Source of the DNA: CAVHXA01 sp963639765
GTDB lineage: Bacteria; Bacillota; Clostridia; Oscillospirales; Oscillospiraceae
NCBI GenBank assembly: GCA_963639765.1
Contig: CAVHXA010000086.1
Location: 1 to 7,048 of the forward strand
Direction of reading: 5' to 3'
DNA length: 7,048 bases
Made by a program: the position numbers and the translations under genes. The notes under the pieces were generated by a model. It did no database searches and had not been told where the DNA came from. It saw only the letters and a list, made by a program, of their open reading frames with translations. Positions 1 through 6,148 of this stretch are shown one piece after another; position 1 is the first letter of the stretch, and the number at the start of each line of letters is the position of its first letter.

Positions 1-88
1 GATCCCTGTAAGCGAAAACCTCCTTAAGATGCAGGTCAAACCAGCCGGATTTGGGCTTGATGACCGTTGTAAAACGCTGTTCGTCCAT
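1..88 (-). CDS. ABC-2 type polysaccharide/polyol-phosphate export permease, N-terminus only
   Basis: Only the first 29 codons are in the window; the gene continues past the left edge. The visible protein opens MDEQRFTTVIKPKSG and continues WFDLHLKEVFAYRD. This matches the cytoplasmic N-terminus of Wzm/TagG-type permeases, where a T-V-I-x-P motif, then GWFDL and a YRDL element, precede the first membrane segment. Family knowledge: two such permeases with an ATPase subunit flip a finished lipid-linked polysaccharide or teichoic acid outward across the membrane. The ATG at 88-86 is preceded by GGAG at 97-100 with eight bases between. The gene starts 15 bases after the stop of the upstream glycosyltransferase, so it belongs to the same transcript. 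No membrane segment is visible because of the truncation, so the call rests on the short N-terminal signature and the context. An ATPase gene would be expected just beyond the edge. Confidence 0.72.
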   Translation of the reverse strand, partial: MDEQRFTTVIKPKSGWFDLHLKEVFAYRD

Positions 89-96
89 GAATCATA

Positions 97-100
97 CTCC
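97..100 (-). promoter_or_regulatory. Ribosome binding site of the ABC-2 permease gene
   Basis: On the minus strand GGAG lies eight bases before the ATG at 88. A second ATG at 95-93 is in another frame and only two bases from GGAG, so this site selects the start at 88. Confidence 0.6.
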
Positions 101-103
101 AGT

Positions 104-1150
104 TTACTGAAATTTGTTTTTAATTGCACACAATTGTCTGGCCTTATAAAAAGCCCACCATACTGAAAATCTGTCTGCCTTATCGGCTATCCGCTTTGTT
201 GTGGAGTCCGGAAGCGTCGAAACACCTTTTTGAGCCAAATTATAGTATACCTCATCTGATATTAGTTCATCGTATAAACGCTTCCGTGCCCTGAATCCAA
301 GCCGACCATTGGGAACAAATAACATTTCCAATCTGTTAAAGTAGTGTTTATTTGCCGCCCAAGTGCAAATCTCCGGCATAACTTCCTGCGCAACTCCCAG
401 ACGCTCTGCAATTTCAATAATACCGTGAGCCATGATGTGCGCACTGAGAATTTCCGACCTACCCAGAACACCGTCATTTGAGGGGTGGTATTTCTTATAA
501 TCAACACGGTAATAGTATTGAACGGAAGGGGTATAGACGATCTGATCTATGTACCGGATATATCTGGAATTGAAGTCAAAATCCTCCGCACTACGAAGTT
601 CTTGGTTAAAGCGAAGTCCGTTTTTTTTAATGATCTCGCGCTGATACAGTTTACAGTATGGAGGGAAAATGATGAAATTGAACACCAACCGTTTGAATGT
701 TTCTGCATCATTCTTTTCACCATTGAGAGATGCAATAAAGGCTGATGAAAAATCTCTTGAAACTAAGCCATCAGAGGAAAATGGCTGGTAATCAGCTATC
801 ACAAATGTATTTTGCCTATCGGATACTTGCCGGGCTGTATAGAGTGCTTGAAGATAGTTTTCTCCTAGATAATCGTCACTGTCCACAAACACAATATACT
901 TCCCTTGGGCGCGATCCAACCCCATATTTCTGGCGGATGAAACCCCGCCATTTTCTTTATGGATTACATGAAGCCTTGTGTCTTTTTGACAATATGTATC
1001 GCACATTGTACCGGAAGAATCCGGCGAACCATCATCGATCAAAAGCAGCTCAAAATCGGGTAAAGACTGCCGGAGAATGCTCTCAATGCAGTCTGCCAGA
1101 TACTTTTCTGCGCGATATACGGGAACAATTACGCTGATAATCGGTTCCAA
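104..1150 (-). CDS. Glycosyltransferase family 2, second of a tandem pair
   Basis: A cytoplasmic GT-A fold glycosyltransferase that should move a sugar from a nucleotide-sugar to a lipid-linked acceptor; donor and acceptor cannot be read from sequence. Numbered from the chosen start, the nucleotide-binding strand SVIVPVY is at residues 6-12, DDGSPD at 39-44, NGGVSSARN at 67-75, the metal-binding DSD at 90-92 and the likely catalytic-base pair ED at 189-190 (SAEDFDF). Residues after about 200 are a charged, aromatic-rich region without clear membrane segments. Length is 348 residues, usual for capsule GT2 enzymes. I chose the TTG at 1150: it sits four bases after the previous stop, nine bases after AAAGGAG, and places the start right before EPIISVIVPVY, as in the neighbouring paralog. 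In-frame ATGs at 1192 and 1261 would add 14 or 37 residues lying over the upstream gene, with no clear ribosome site. Confidence 0.9.
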   Translation of the reverse strand: MEPIISVIVPVYRAEKYLADCIESILRQSLPDFELLLIDDGSPDSSGTMCDTYCQKDTRLHVIHKENGGVSSARNMGLDRAQGKYIVFVDSDDYLGENYLQALYTARQVSDRQNTFVIADYQPFSSDGLVSRDFSSAFIASLNGEKNDAETFKRLVFNFIIFPPYCKLYQREIIKKNGLRFNQELRSAEDFDFNSRYIRYIDQIVYTPSVQYYYRVDYKKYHPSNDGVLGRSEILSAHIMAHGIIEIAERLGVAQEVMPEICTWAANKHYFNRLEMLFVPNGRLGFRARKRLYDELISDEVYYNLAQKGVSTLPDSTTKRIADKADRFSVWWAFYKARQLCAIKNKFQ

Positions 1151-1154
1151 GCAA

Positions 1155-2135
1155 TCACTCTCCTTTAACAGTTCTTCTGATTTTTCTGCCATATTCACTG
1201 ATAAGCGGCAATTTAGGATGGACAATTCCCAAATAATATTCAAACCTTTCCGCGGAAACATTCTTTTTCAAGCAATGAATCGCCCAAAGCAGCGACACAC
1301 GATATTCCTTAGGTGGAATTACGCCAGCACTTCTGGCAAGAATCGCATACTTTGCCAAAATGACATTCCGCTTTCTTTTTGCCGCGAGTGCAATCTCCAT
1401 TTCACCATTATTCTCAAAAAAAACAATACACTGATCAATTGCCCAAATGTCGTCGTAGCGTCTGTTTGAAAACGTTGAGTGCGTAATGCCTTCTTCATTA
1501 TAACGGTAGCCGTAGATAGCTTTATTCAAGATTGCAATTCTGGATGAAGCGTAGATTGCCCGCGGAACAAATGCCTGATCTTCATGAATACGGCCTACCG
1601 GGAAACGCAAAGAACCAACTGTCTCAACCTTATAAAGTTTCCCACAAGCATTAATAGGAATTGCAATTTTCCCGGTGTAAAGAGCTTCGCACGCGTCTCG
1701 TCGGCTTACAACACGATAGTCTGCGTTTCTTTCCGATGATTTCCAGACACCGGCCATATTACTGTTATCGGAAAATTCGACGAAGTTGCCGGTTACGATA
1801 TCTGCCTCGGCTTGGTTTGCAGTTTCCATCATGTTCTGAAGGCAATCCGGTGCAATTACATCATCACTGTCCACGAAGGTGACATACTCACCCTTCGCAA
1901 CATCCAAACCCGCATTTCGTGCAGCGGATAGCCCGCCGTTTTCCTGATGAATAACATGAATCCGCGAATCCTCGCGCGCATAGCCGTCGCACATCGCACC
2001 GCAGGCATCGGGCGATCCATCGTCAACGAGTATCAATTCAAAGTCGGAAAAGGTCTGTGACAGGATGCTGTCAACACACGCGGGGAGATATGCTTCCACC
2101 TTATAAACCGGAACAATTACAGAGATTAATGGCAT
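1155..2135 (-). CDS. Glycosyltransferase family 2, first of a tandem pair
   Basis: A soluble or membrane-associated GT-A fold enzyme expected to add one sugar to the growing surface glycan. Visible motifs are SVIVPVY at residues 5-11, VDDGSPD at 37-43, NGGLSAARN at 66-74, the metal-binding DSD at 89-91 followed by a further D, and HED at 184-186, which fits the catalytic-base position of this family. The C-terminal part, from about residue 200, is probably an acceptor-recognition region and differs from that of the downstream paralog, while the first 92 residues are closely alike. The protein has 326 residues, a normal length. The ATG at 2135 is preceded by GAGGAA at 2141-2146, five bases away, and follows the racemase stop by 18 bases, the longest gap in the window. 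The sugar transferred cannot be deduced. Confidence 0.92.
   Translation of the reverse strand: MPLISVIVPVYKVEAYLPACVDSILSQTFSDFELILVDDGSPDACGAMCDGYAREDSRIHVIHQENGGLSAARNAGLDVAKGEYVTFVDSDDVIAPDCLQNMMETANQAEADIVTGNFVEFSDNSNMAGVWKSSERNADYRVVSRRDACEALYTGKIAIPINACGKLYKVETVGSLRFPVGRIHEDQAFVPRAIYASSRIAILNKAIYGYRYNEEGITHSTFSNRRYDDIWAIDQCIVFFENNGEMEIALAAKRKRNVILAKYAILARSAGVIPPKEYRVSLLWAIHCLKKNVSAERFEYYLGIVHPKLPLISEYGRKIRRTVKGE
1160..1166 (-). promoter_or_regulatory. Shine-Dalgarno site supporting a TTG start
   Basis: AAAGGAG lies inside the last codons of the upstream glycosyltransferase gene, nine bases before the TTG at 1150. No comparable site precedes the upstream in-frame ATGs at 1192 or 1261. 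This favours the TTG start and implies translational coupling between the two GT2 genes. Confidence 0.6.
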
Positions 2136-2153
2136 AATAGTTCCTCGTTGTCT

Positions 2154-2858
2154 TTACTTACATTCCGTCTGTAGCACCTTGATGGCGCTTCTAAGCGGAT
2201 CATATACACGAATACCTCTCAGTGTGTCCTCGGGAAGTCTGGAAAACAACACAGGAAATTCTGTGCATCCCAAAATCAGTGCATCTCTGGAAAAGGATTG
2301 AATCATCTGAACAAAGGCATCCAGCGTTTCCGTCGTAATCCGGTTCTGCTTGACCGCTTCAATCAGATCCCGCTGTTTTAGGTACTGCTCAGCGACAGGA
2401 ACGGAAACCTCAATGCCATATGGCTGAAGAGCCTGATGAAATACTCTCGACCGAATCGTCCCTTCCGAGGCGATCAGTGAAACTTGTCTCTCATTTGCAG
2501 CAGCAATTTCCATGCAGCAGGCATCAATAATGCTGATAATCTTTCCCTCTGCCTCCGGGACATTCCGATAGATATCTGGCAAAAAGCAATGCGAGGTATT
2601 GCAAGCCAATATAATTTTCGTCGCACCAGCGTGAAGTAGCGACGCTACAGAATCGCACAGTTCTGACACGAGCTGGTCATACTTTATTCCTTCCAGAACA
2701 GCTAAAACCCGGCTCGGCATTGTGCAGCGATTGTCAATTATAATCCTCGGGCGATCCCATTCCTTTTCCGCCGGAAAGGCATCCAGCAATTCCTGAAAAA
2801 AGTGCAGCGTTGCATAGGAACCCATACCGCCCAGAACACCAATCACATCTTTATACAT
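2154..2858 (-). CDS. Aspartate/glutamate racemase family protein
   Basis: A 234-residue member of the cofactor-independent, two-cysteine Asp/Glu racemase superfamily (aspartate racemase/YgeA type). The N-terminal glycine-rich IGVLGGMGS is at residues 6-14. The two catalytic cysteines of the family appear in ACNTSH (C86) and LGCTEFP (C198), and ASEGTIRS at 130-137 fits the conserved S/T-x-G-T element between them. Two positions are unusual: GGMGS where GGMGP is common, and MPSR at 47-50 where aspartate racemases generally carry PDR in the substrate loop, so the substrate may not be aspartate. The ATG at 2858 is chosen because it follows the nucleotidyltransferase stop by two bases and lies six bases after GAGGG; an in-frame ATG at 2888 would add ten residues over the upstream gene. 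Placement inside a glycan operon suggests that it makes or interconverts a small chiral precursor of a substituent, which is inference. Confidence 0.88.
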   Translation of the reverse strand: MYKDVIGVLGGMGSYATLHFFQELLDAFPAEKEWDRPRIIIDNRCTMPSRVLAVLEGIKYDQLVSELCDSVASLLHAGATKIILACNTSHCFLPDIYRNVPEAEGKIISIIDACCMEIAAANERQVSLIASEGTIRSRVFHQALQPYGIEVSVPVAEQYLKQRDLIEAVKQNRITTETLDAFVQMIQSFSRDALILGCTEFPVLFSRLPEDTLRGIRVYDPLRSAIKVLQTECK

Positions 2859-2860
2859 CT

Positions 2861-3511
2861 CTATCCCTCGTACCCGTTTCTGATCCATTGCACAGCGCGT
2901 TCATAGTCGTCAATCGTGTCAATTTCCTTCGTCCGCAGATAAATCATAGGAAGCGGAAGCATCGGCTCGATCAGGTGAAACACATGACGTTTTCCAGGTT
3001 TCAATTGATCCAGACGCATCTTGGCGAAGCCGGTCCATTCGTATTGGCCGACCTCCTGCGAAAAACCTGTTACCATCTTGATTCCATCTACCATCTCAAT
3101 TGGCATTATCCAAGGGTTATCAGTAGAAGGTGTCGTTCCGCCAACGCAGCTCCCATCGTACTCAATCCCCGCAATCAAATCATCTGGATGTACAAGCAAA
3201 TCGCCGTCCAAGGCTACGACATATTCTCGACCGTATTTTGCGCCCAGCGTGAAGCTGGCACCTGTCCCTGTATTGCGATAGTCATGATTGAATACGAACA
3301 AGACGTCCTTTCGGATTGCATTTACCGCATCAATTACCTGCTCAGCCTGGTATCCAACCACTACACGGATATCATCATAATCCTTCAAAATCTCCAACTG
3401 GCGCTCGATCAAGGTCTTTCCTTCAATCTCCACCAAGGCTTTGGTGCATCCTAATCCCAGCCGGGTTCCCATTCCAGCGCAGCTAATAACAATGGATACA
3501 TTGTTTTTCAT
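2861..3511 (-). CDS. LicC/MobA-like nucleotidyltransferase, probable cytidylyltransferase for a phospho-substituent
   Basis: A 216-residue single-domain Rossmann-like NTP transferase. Such enzymes join a nucleoside triphosphate to a phosphorylated small molecule and release pyrophosphate. The nucleotide-binding signature is near the N-terminus: SCAGMGTRLG at residues 10-19, with the lysine of TKALVEI at 24, where LicC-type enzymes usually have PKALV. RVVVGY at 49-54, NTGTGAS at 80-86 and the metal-binding DGD at 102-104 follow. The length fits LicC (CTP:phosphocholine cytidylyltransferase) and related enzymes better than sugar-1-phosphate transferases, which are longer. It overlaps the phosphatase gene by four bases (ATGA), with AAGGAG at 3519-3524 seven bases before the ATG, and is one cistron removed from LicD, which would use the activated donor. 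CTP and the substrate are inferred. MobA-like and sugar nucleotidyltransferase roles are less likely but not excluded. Confidence 0.85.
   Translation of the reverse strand: MKNNVSIVISCAGMGTRLGLGCTKALVEIEGKTLIERQLEILKDYDDIRVVVGYQAEQVIDAVNAIRKDVLFVFNHDYRNTGTGASFTLGAKYGREYVVALDGDLLVHPDDLIAGIEYDGSCVGGTTPSTDNPWIMPIEMVDGIKMVTGFSQEVGQYEWTGFAKMRLDQLKPGKRHVFHLIEPMLPLPMIYLRTKEIDTIDDYERAVQWIRNGYEG
2865..2869 (-). promoter_or_regulatory. Shine-Dalgarno site of the racemase-family gene
   Basis: GAGGG on the minus strand, inside the last codons of the nucleotidyltransferase gene, lies six bases before the ATG at 2858. It supports this start over the in-frame ATG at 2888 and indicates coupling of the two genes. 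Confidence 0.65.
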
Positions 3512-4134
3512 ATGGCTTCTCCTTCATCGGCGCACAGCGTGTGCAGGAAGCTGCAAAGCCTGTGCTCGTCACAGATCACATGGGTAGCATTGCACATTAG
3601 GGGATAGGCCACCGGGCGAACGCCGCCGTATCCGATGCCGACATACGCCAGACGCACCATCTCCGCGTCATTGCTGCCATCTCCCACTGCTACAACAGGC
3701 ACGACAAATTGCTTCGCAATTTTTTCTTTGTCGACCACGCTGTTCACTGAAATAATATGATCATCAGATACACTAACCGAAGAGCAATAACACTGCGACA
3801 TTGGCAGTCCGATTCTTTTTATCAGCTTTTCAATCCAGACGTCAATGTTGCCCGTGACAATATAGCACCGGCTTGCGTACGTCCGGATGAACTGCACCAA
3901 TTCCTCATTCAGCGGTGTTTTCTCAACGATCTCTGCAACGCGGCTTACCGGGATTGTCTTCAGCATCTCAACCCGTGCCAGAAAGCTGCTTTGAAACGGA
4001 ATTTCTCCTCGCATGTTTTTTTCAGTCATTTCCCGCATTTCCTCAAGCAGGCCGACCTGCTCCGCCAGTGCGGGTAGGATTTCTTCCTTCGTGACTGTTG
4101 CATCTAAATCAAACAGGAACACTCTGTTATTCAT
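3508..4134 (-). CDS. SerB-like HAD-IB phosphatase
   Basis: A 208-residue HAD-superfamily hydrolase resembling phosphoserine phosphatase. Motif I is DLDAT at residues 9-13 (nucleophile D9, acid D11), motif II is VTG at 93-95, the motif III lysine is probably K136, and motif IV is GDGSND at 151-156. The helical C1 cap between motifs I and II has the SerB pattern (MTEKNMRGEIPF, then LARVEMLK). Against the archaeal phosphoserine phosphatase sequence as I remember it, the substrate-binding Glu, Phe and Arg correspond to E18, F47 and R54, all present, which favours a phosphorylated amino acid or close analogue as substrate. The stretch between motifs III and IV is several residues shorter than in that protein. 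The gene overlaps LicD upstream and the nucleotidyltransferase downstream by four bases each (ATGA). A housekeeping serine-biosynthesis role would be odd here, so a dedicated glycan-precursor role is inferred. Confidence 0.88.
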   Translation of the reverse strand: MNNRVFLFDLDATVTKEEILPALAEQVGLLEEMREMTEKNMRGEIPFQSSFLARVEMLKTIPVSRVAEIVEKTPLNEELVQFIRTYASRCYIVTGNIDVWIEKLIKRIGLPMSQCYCSSVSVSDDHIISVNSVVDKEKIAKQFVVPVVAVGDGSNDAEMVRLAYVGIGYGGVRPVAYPLMCNATHVICDEHRLCSFLHTLCADEGEAI

Positions 4135-5150
4135 ACTTCTTCGTCCTCCGCAGGGAGTAACCTCGCACGCTTCAGGAAGGCGATTCCTTCCTCAAAGCCT
4201 TCATCAAATTCCGTGGTATGCGGCTCGCTTATAGAAAACGGTAGTGTCCAAATATCACCGTAGGCAAGCTCTAATGCCTGCTTGTAGTTCTTCCAAACTT
4301 CGTATTTCATACCTTCAAACTCCACTGTATTGGCAAGCAGAGGGAAGAATTCACTGACCTTCATGATGCCGCGCGGATCGCGGCTCCAATATGGACAATC
4401 AATAGGTTCGCAAAAGTACTCACCCTGTCCAAATTGGGGAAGCCCTGTTAAGAGCATCGGCTCAAACTCCTTTAATGCCGTATCCAATGTATGGTTTTCC
4501 ACGGGACGGCAGTAGCTTTCGTTCAGATGCTCCTTTGCAAGCTCCTGTATCTTTTTCCCGTATTCCCGGTTGGCCTGCTGAGTTCTCGGCCAGACCTCAG
4601 CGATTTCTTCCTGCTTCACGTCGATATAATCAAAAACCAGTATATCGATCCAGAATACATCTGTACCGCGATATTTGATCTTGGACATCCGCAGCCCCGA
4701 AGCGTAATTATAGCAATATTCCGCCCGCAGCTCTGTATCATTCTCCAAAAGCGTTCTCAGCTTCAGATAGTCTGCTTTCATCATTCCAACGTCAATGTCG
4801 TTATCCCAAGGAATGAAGCCATGATGGCGCACAGCTCCCAGCAGCGTTCCTCCCACTAAAAACACATGCATACTATTTTCATCACACAGCTTTTTGACGC
4901 GCTGCAAAATATGGTTTTCTGCTAATTGAATGTTCCGAAGGCGACCGGTTGCTTTGGGCATGTTCAGATATACCCGTTCCTTCGTCTGCTGCATGGTCTC
5001 ACCAGGCTGCATCTGCGCGTTCCAGAACAGCATCTCATTCTTTTTGCTCATCTCACGCATGTCCGCGCGGATTTTTTCCATTTCTTCCATCATTCGTCGC
5101 TCTGTTCGATAAGATGGAAGGTACTTTTTCAAAAAACTACGAATACCCAT
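4131..5150 (-). CDS. licD: LicD family phosphotransferase
   Basis: A 339-residue LicD protein with a nucleotidyltransferase-like fold. The family transfers a phospho-substituent, classically phosphocholine from CDP-choline, onto a sugar of a surface glycan on the cytoplasmic side. The signature is clear: GGTLLGAVRH at residues 100-109, then PWDNDIDVG at 114-122 with the metal-binding aspartates. Before it is MPKATGRLRNIQ at 64-75, which I recall from clostridial capsule LicD proteins. Residues 1-14 are basic and amphipathic and 15-40 are rich in E, K, R and M, probably a short coiled coil, so this is longer at the N-terminus than the minimal family domain. A region around 250-300 (PIDCPYW, IMKVSEFFP) fits the C-terminal part of the fold. 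The ATG at 5150 follows the acyltransferase stop by nine bases, with GAGG at 5156-5159. Choline is not implied: ribitol-, glycerol- or ethanolamine-type groups are alternatives. Confidence 0.93.
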   Translation of the reverse strand: MGIRSFLKKYLPSYRTERRMMEEMEKIRADMREMSKKNEMLFWNAQMQPGETMQQTKERVYLNMPKATGRLRNIQLAENHILQRVKKLCDENSMHVFLVGGTLLGAVRHHGFIPWDNDIDVGMMKADYLKLRTLLENDTELRAEYCYNYASGLRMSKIKYRGTDVFWIDILVFDYIDVKQEEIAEVWPRTQQANREYGKKIQELAKEHLNESYCRPVENHTLDTALKEFEPMLLTGLPQFGQGEYFCEPIDCPYWSRDPRGIMKVSEFFPLLANTVEFEGMKYEVWKNYKQALELAYGDIWTLPFSISEPHTTEFDEGFEEGIAFLKRARLLPAEDEEV

Positions 5151-5159
5151 GTAATCCTC

Positions 5160-6135
5160 TCAGTTATGTAGAATTGGCTTCTTTTTATATCGTTTTCCTG
5201 CCAAGAAAGGCAGCCAGCGATTTATGATGTAAATAGTCGGTACTTCCACAGCGGCGACTACCAGTAACATAATGACTCCTGCCCAAAGCGGTGTTGTCGC
5301 AAAGTCTGTAATACCAAGCAAGACACCCACTGCCGCATAAATAATATGGTGCGTTCCGTAAATAGTAATACTGTTTTTTCCTGCTCCCGCAAGGATTCTG
5401 CTCAAGTAGTGGGAAAAACGCAGCTCGCTGAAGCGTAGGATAGCGTAGGTTCCTGCAACACCACTTATTAAAAATGCTGCATTTGCCAAGGACAAACACC
5501 AACCGGCATATTTTCCAAAAAGCAATGCAACAAGCGGCGGCACAAGGCAAGTCACTATCGTGGCGATTGTGTTCCTCTTTTCAAAGTATTTCTTCCCAAA
5601 GAATCCGGCAGCAAAGAAAAACAAATTTTTAAAAGAACTGATAAGAGTATCTATATACCCACTTCTATTGGCTGGGAGCAGTAGTGAAAGTGTGAATAGA
5701 AGTGCACAAATAGTTGCAACAAGCCAATTCTTTTTCACCAACTTTTTTTGCGGCAACAAATACGGCTTCAATCAGAAATAAGTCAACTAAAAACCACAAA
5801 TTCCCGTCATTATAATGCAGCGTTAAAGTGTTAAAGATATAGCCTTTGATGTTCAACGTTACTCCATGCCGCAAAATATCAGTCAAGACTCCCAGTATCT
5901 CAATGAACACAAACGGGATTCCAAATACATAGAGCCGTCCCAGGAAAAATTGTGTATACTTTCTTTCATAAGCTTTCGTATGCTGCATCAGCATTCCGCT
6001 GATCACAAAAAATGCAGGCATATGAAATGCATAGATAAGGTTATGAACATAGCCTGCTTGCCAGATATGTCCAATTACTGCGAGAATAATTAGAATTCCC
6101 TTTGCTTTATCAATGTAATCCAAGCGTTCATTCAT
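5160..6135 (-). pseudogene. Acyltransferase family 3 (membrane O-acyltransferase), frameshifted
   Basis: Two overlapping reading frames together give one acyltransferase 3 protein. The first (5665-6135) carries the N-terminal YIDKAKG, the histidine of VIGH (H23), the second histidine of AFHMPAFFVISG (H38) and NLWFLVDLFLIE. The second (5160-5771) carries the remaining hydrophobic segments, including the NSITIYGTHH element seen near the C-terminus of this family. The frames join at seven A residues (5743-5749): reading six instead gives one continuous protein of about 324 residues, the family's usual size. After the A run the first frame becomes cysteine-rich nonsense and stops at 5665. The family moves acetyl or other acyl groups onto exported glycans. 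I chose the ATG at 6135, seven bases after GAGGAA; an ATG at 6150 overlaps the Stealth stop as ATGA and would add five residues. The cause may be real inactivation, phase variation, transcript slippage or a sequencing error. Confidence 0.83.
5743..5749 (-). other. Seven-A homopolymer at the acyltransferase frameshift
   Basis: On the coding strand seven A residues follow GC and precede GTTGG, covering the codons of A129 to K131. Removing one A joins the two halves into a continuous acyltransferase, so this is the most economical place for the one-base insertion. A second, shorter A run lies a few bases downstream and could also hold the change. Confidence 0.7.
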
Positions 6136-6142
6136 TCTGCAC

Positions 6143-6148
6143 TTCCTC
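6143..6148 (-). promoter_or_regulatory. Shine-Dalgarno site of the acyltransferase gene
   Basis: GAGGAA on the minus strand begins within the Stealth stop codon and lies seven bases before the ATG at 6135. It overlaps the alternative ATG at 6150, so it can only serve the downstream start. Confidence 0.55.

Noticed and set aside
745..1469. Two plus-strand open frames of about 130 codons opposite the GT2 genes
   Set aside because: They lie opposite well-supported glycosyltransferase genes, overlap each other and show no domain signature.
2136..2153. Possible internal promoter or terminator in the largest gap between genes
   Set aside because: The gap is only 18 bases and holds little more than the ribosome binding site of the next gene; no hairpin with a T run is present.
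2154..2888. Longer start for the racemase-family gene at 2888
   Set aside because: It would overlap the nucleotidyltransferase by 28 bases and adds ten residues not expected before the family's N-terminal strand; the ATG at 2858 has a good ribosome site.
2810..3454. Long plus-strand open frame of 214 codons opposite the nucleotidyltransferase
   Set aside because: It mirrors a gene with clear family motifs on the other strand. Its translation shows no recognisable motif, and it has no operon partner on its strand.
5185..5550. A 121-codon minus-strand frame inside the acyltransferase
   Set aside because: It is cysteine- and arginine-rich without membrane segments and overlaps the frame that carries the family's hydrophobic segments and NSITIY motif; a shadow.
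5743..5749. Programmed -1 ribosomal frameshift at the A run
   Set aside because: The run does offer A-AAA-AAA in the zero frame, but a -1 slip leads to AGT TGG TGA, an immediate stop. Restoring the protein needs +1 (or loss of one A), so ordinary -1 frameshifting does not explain it.
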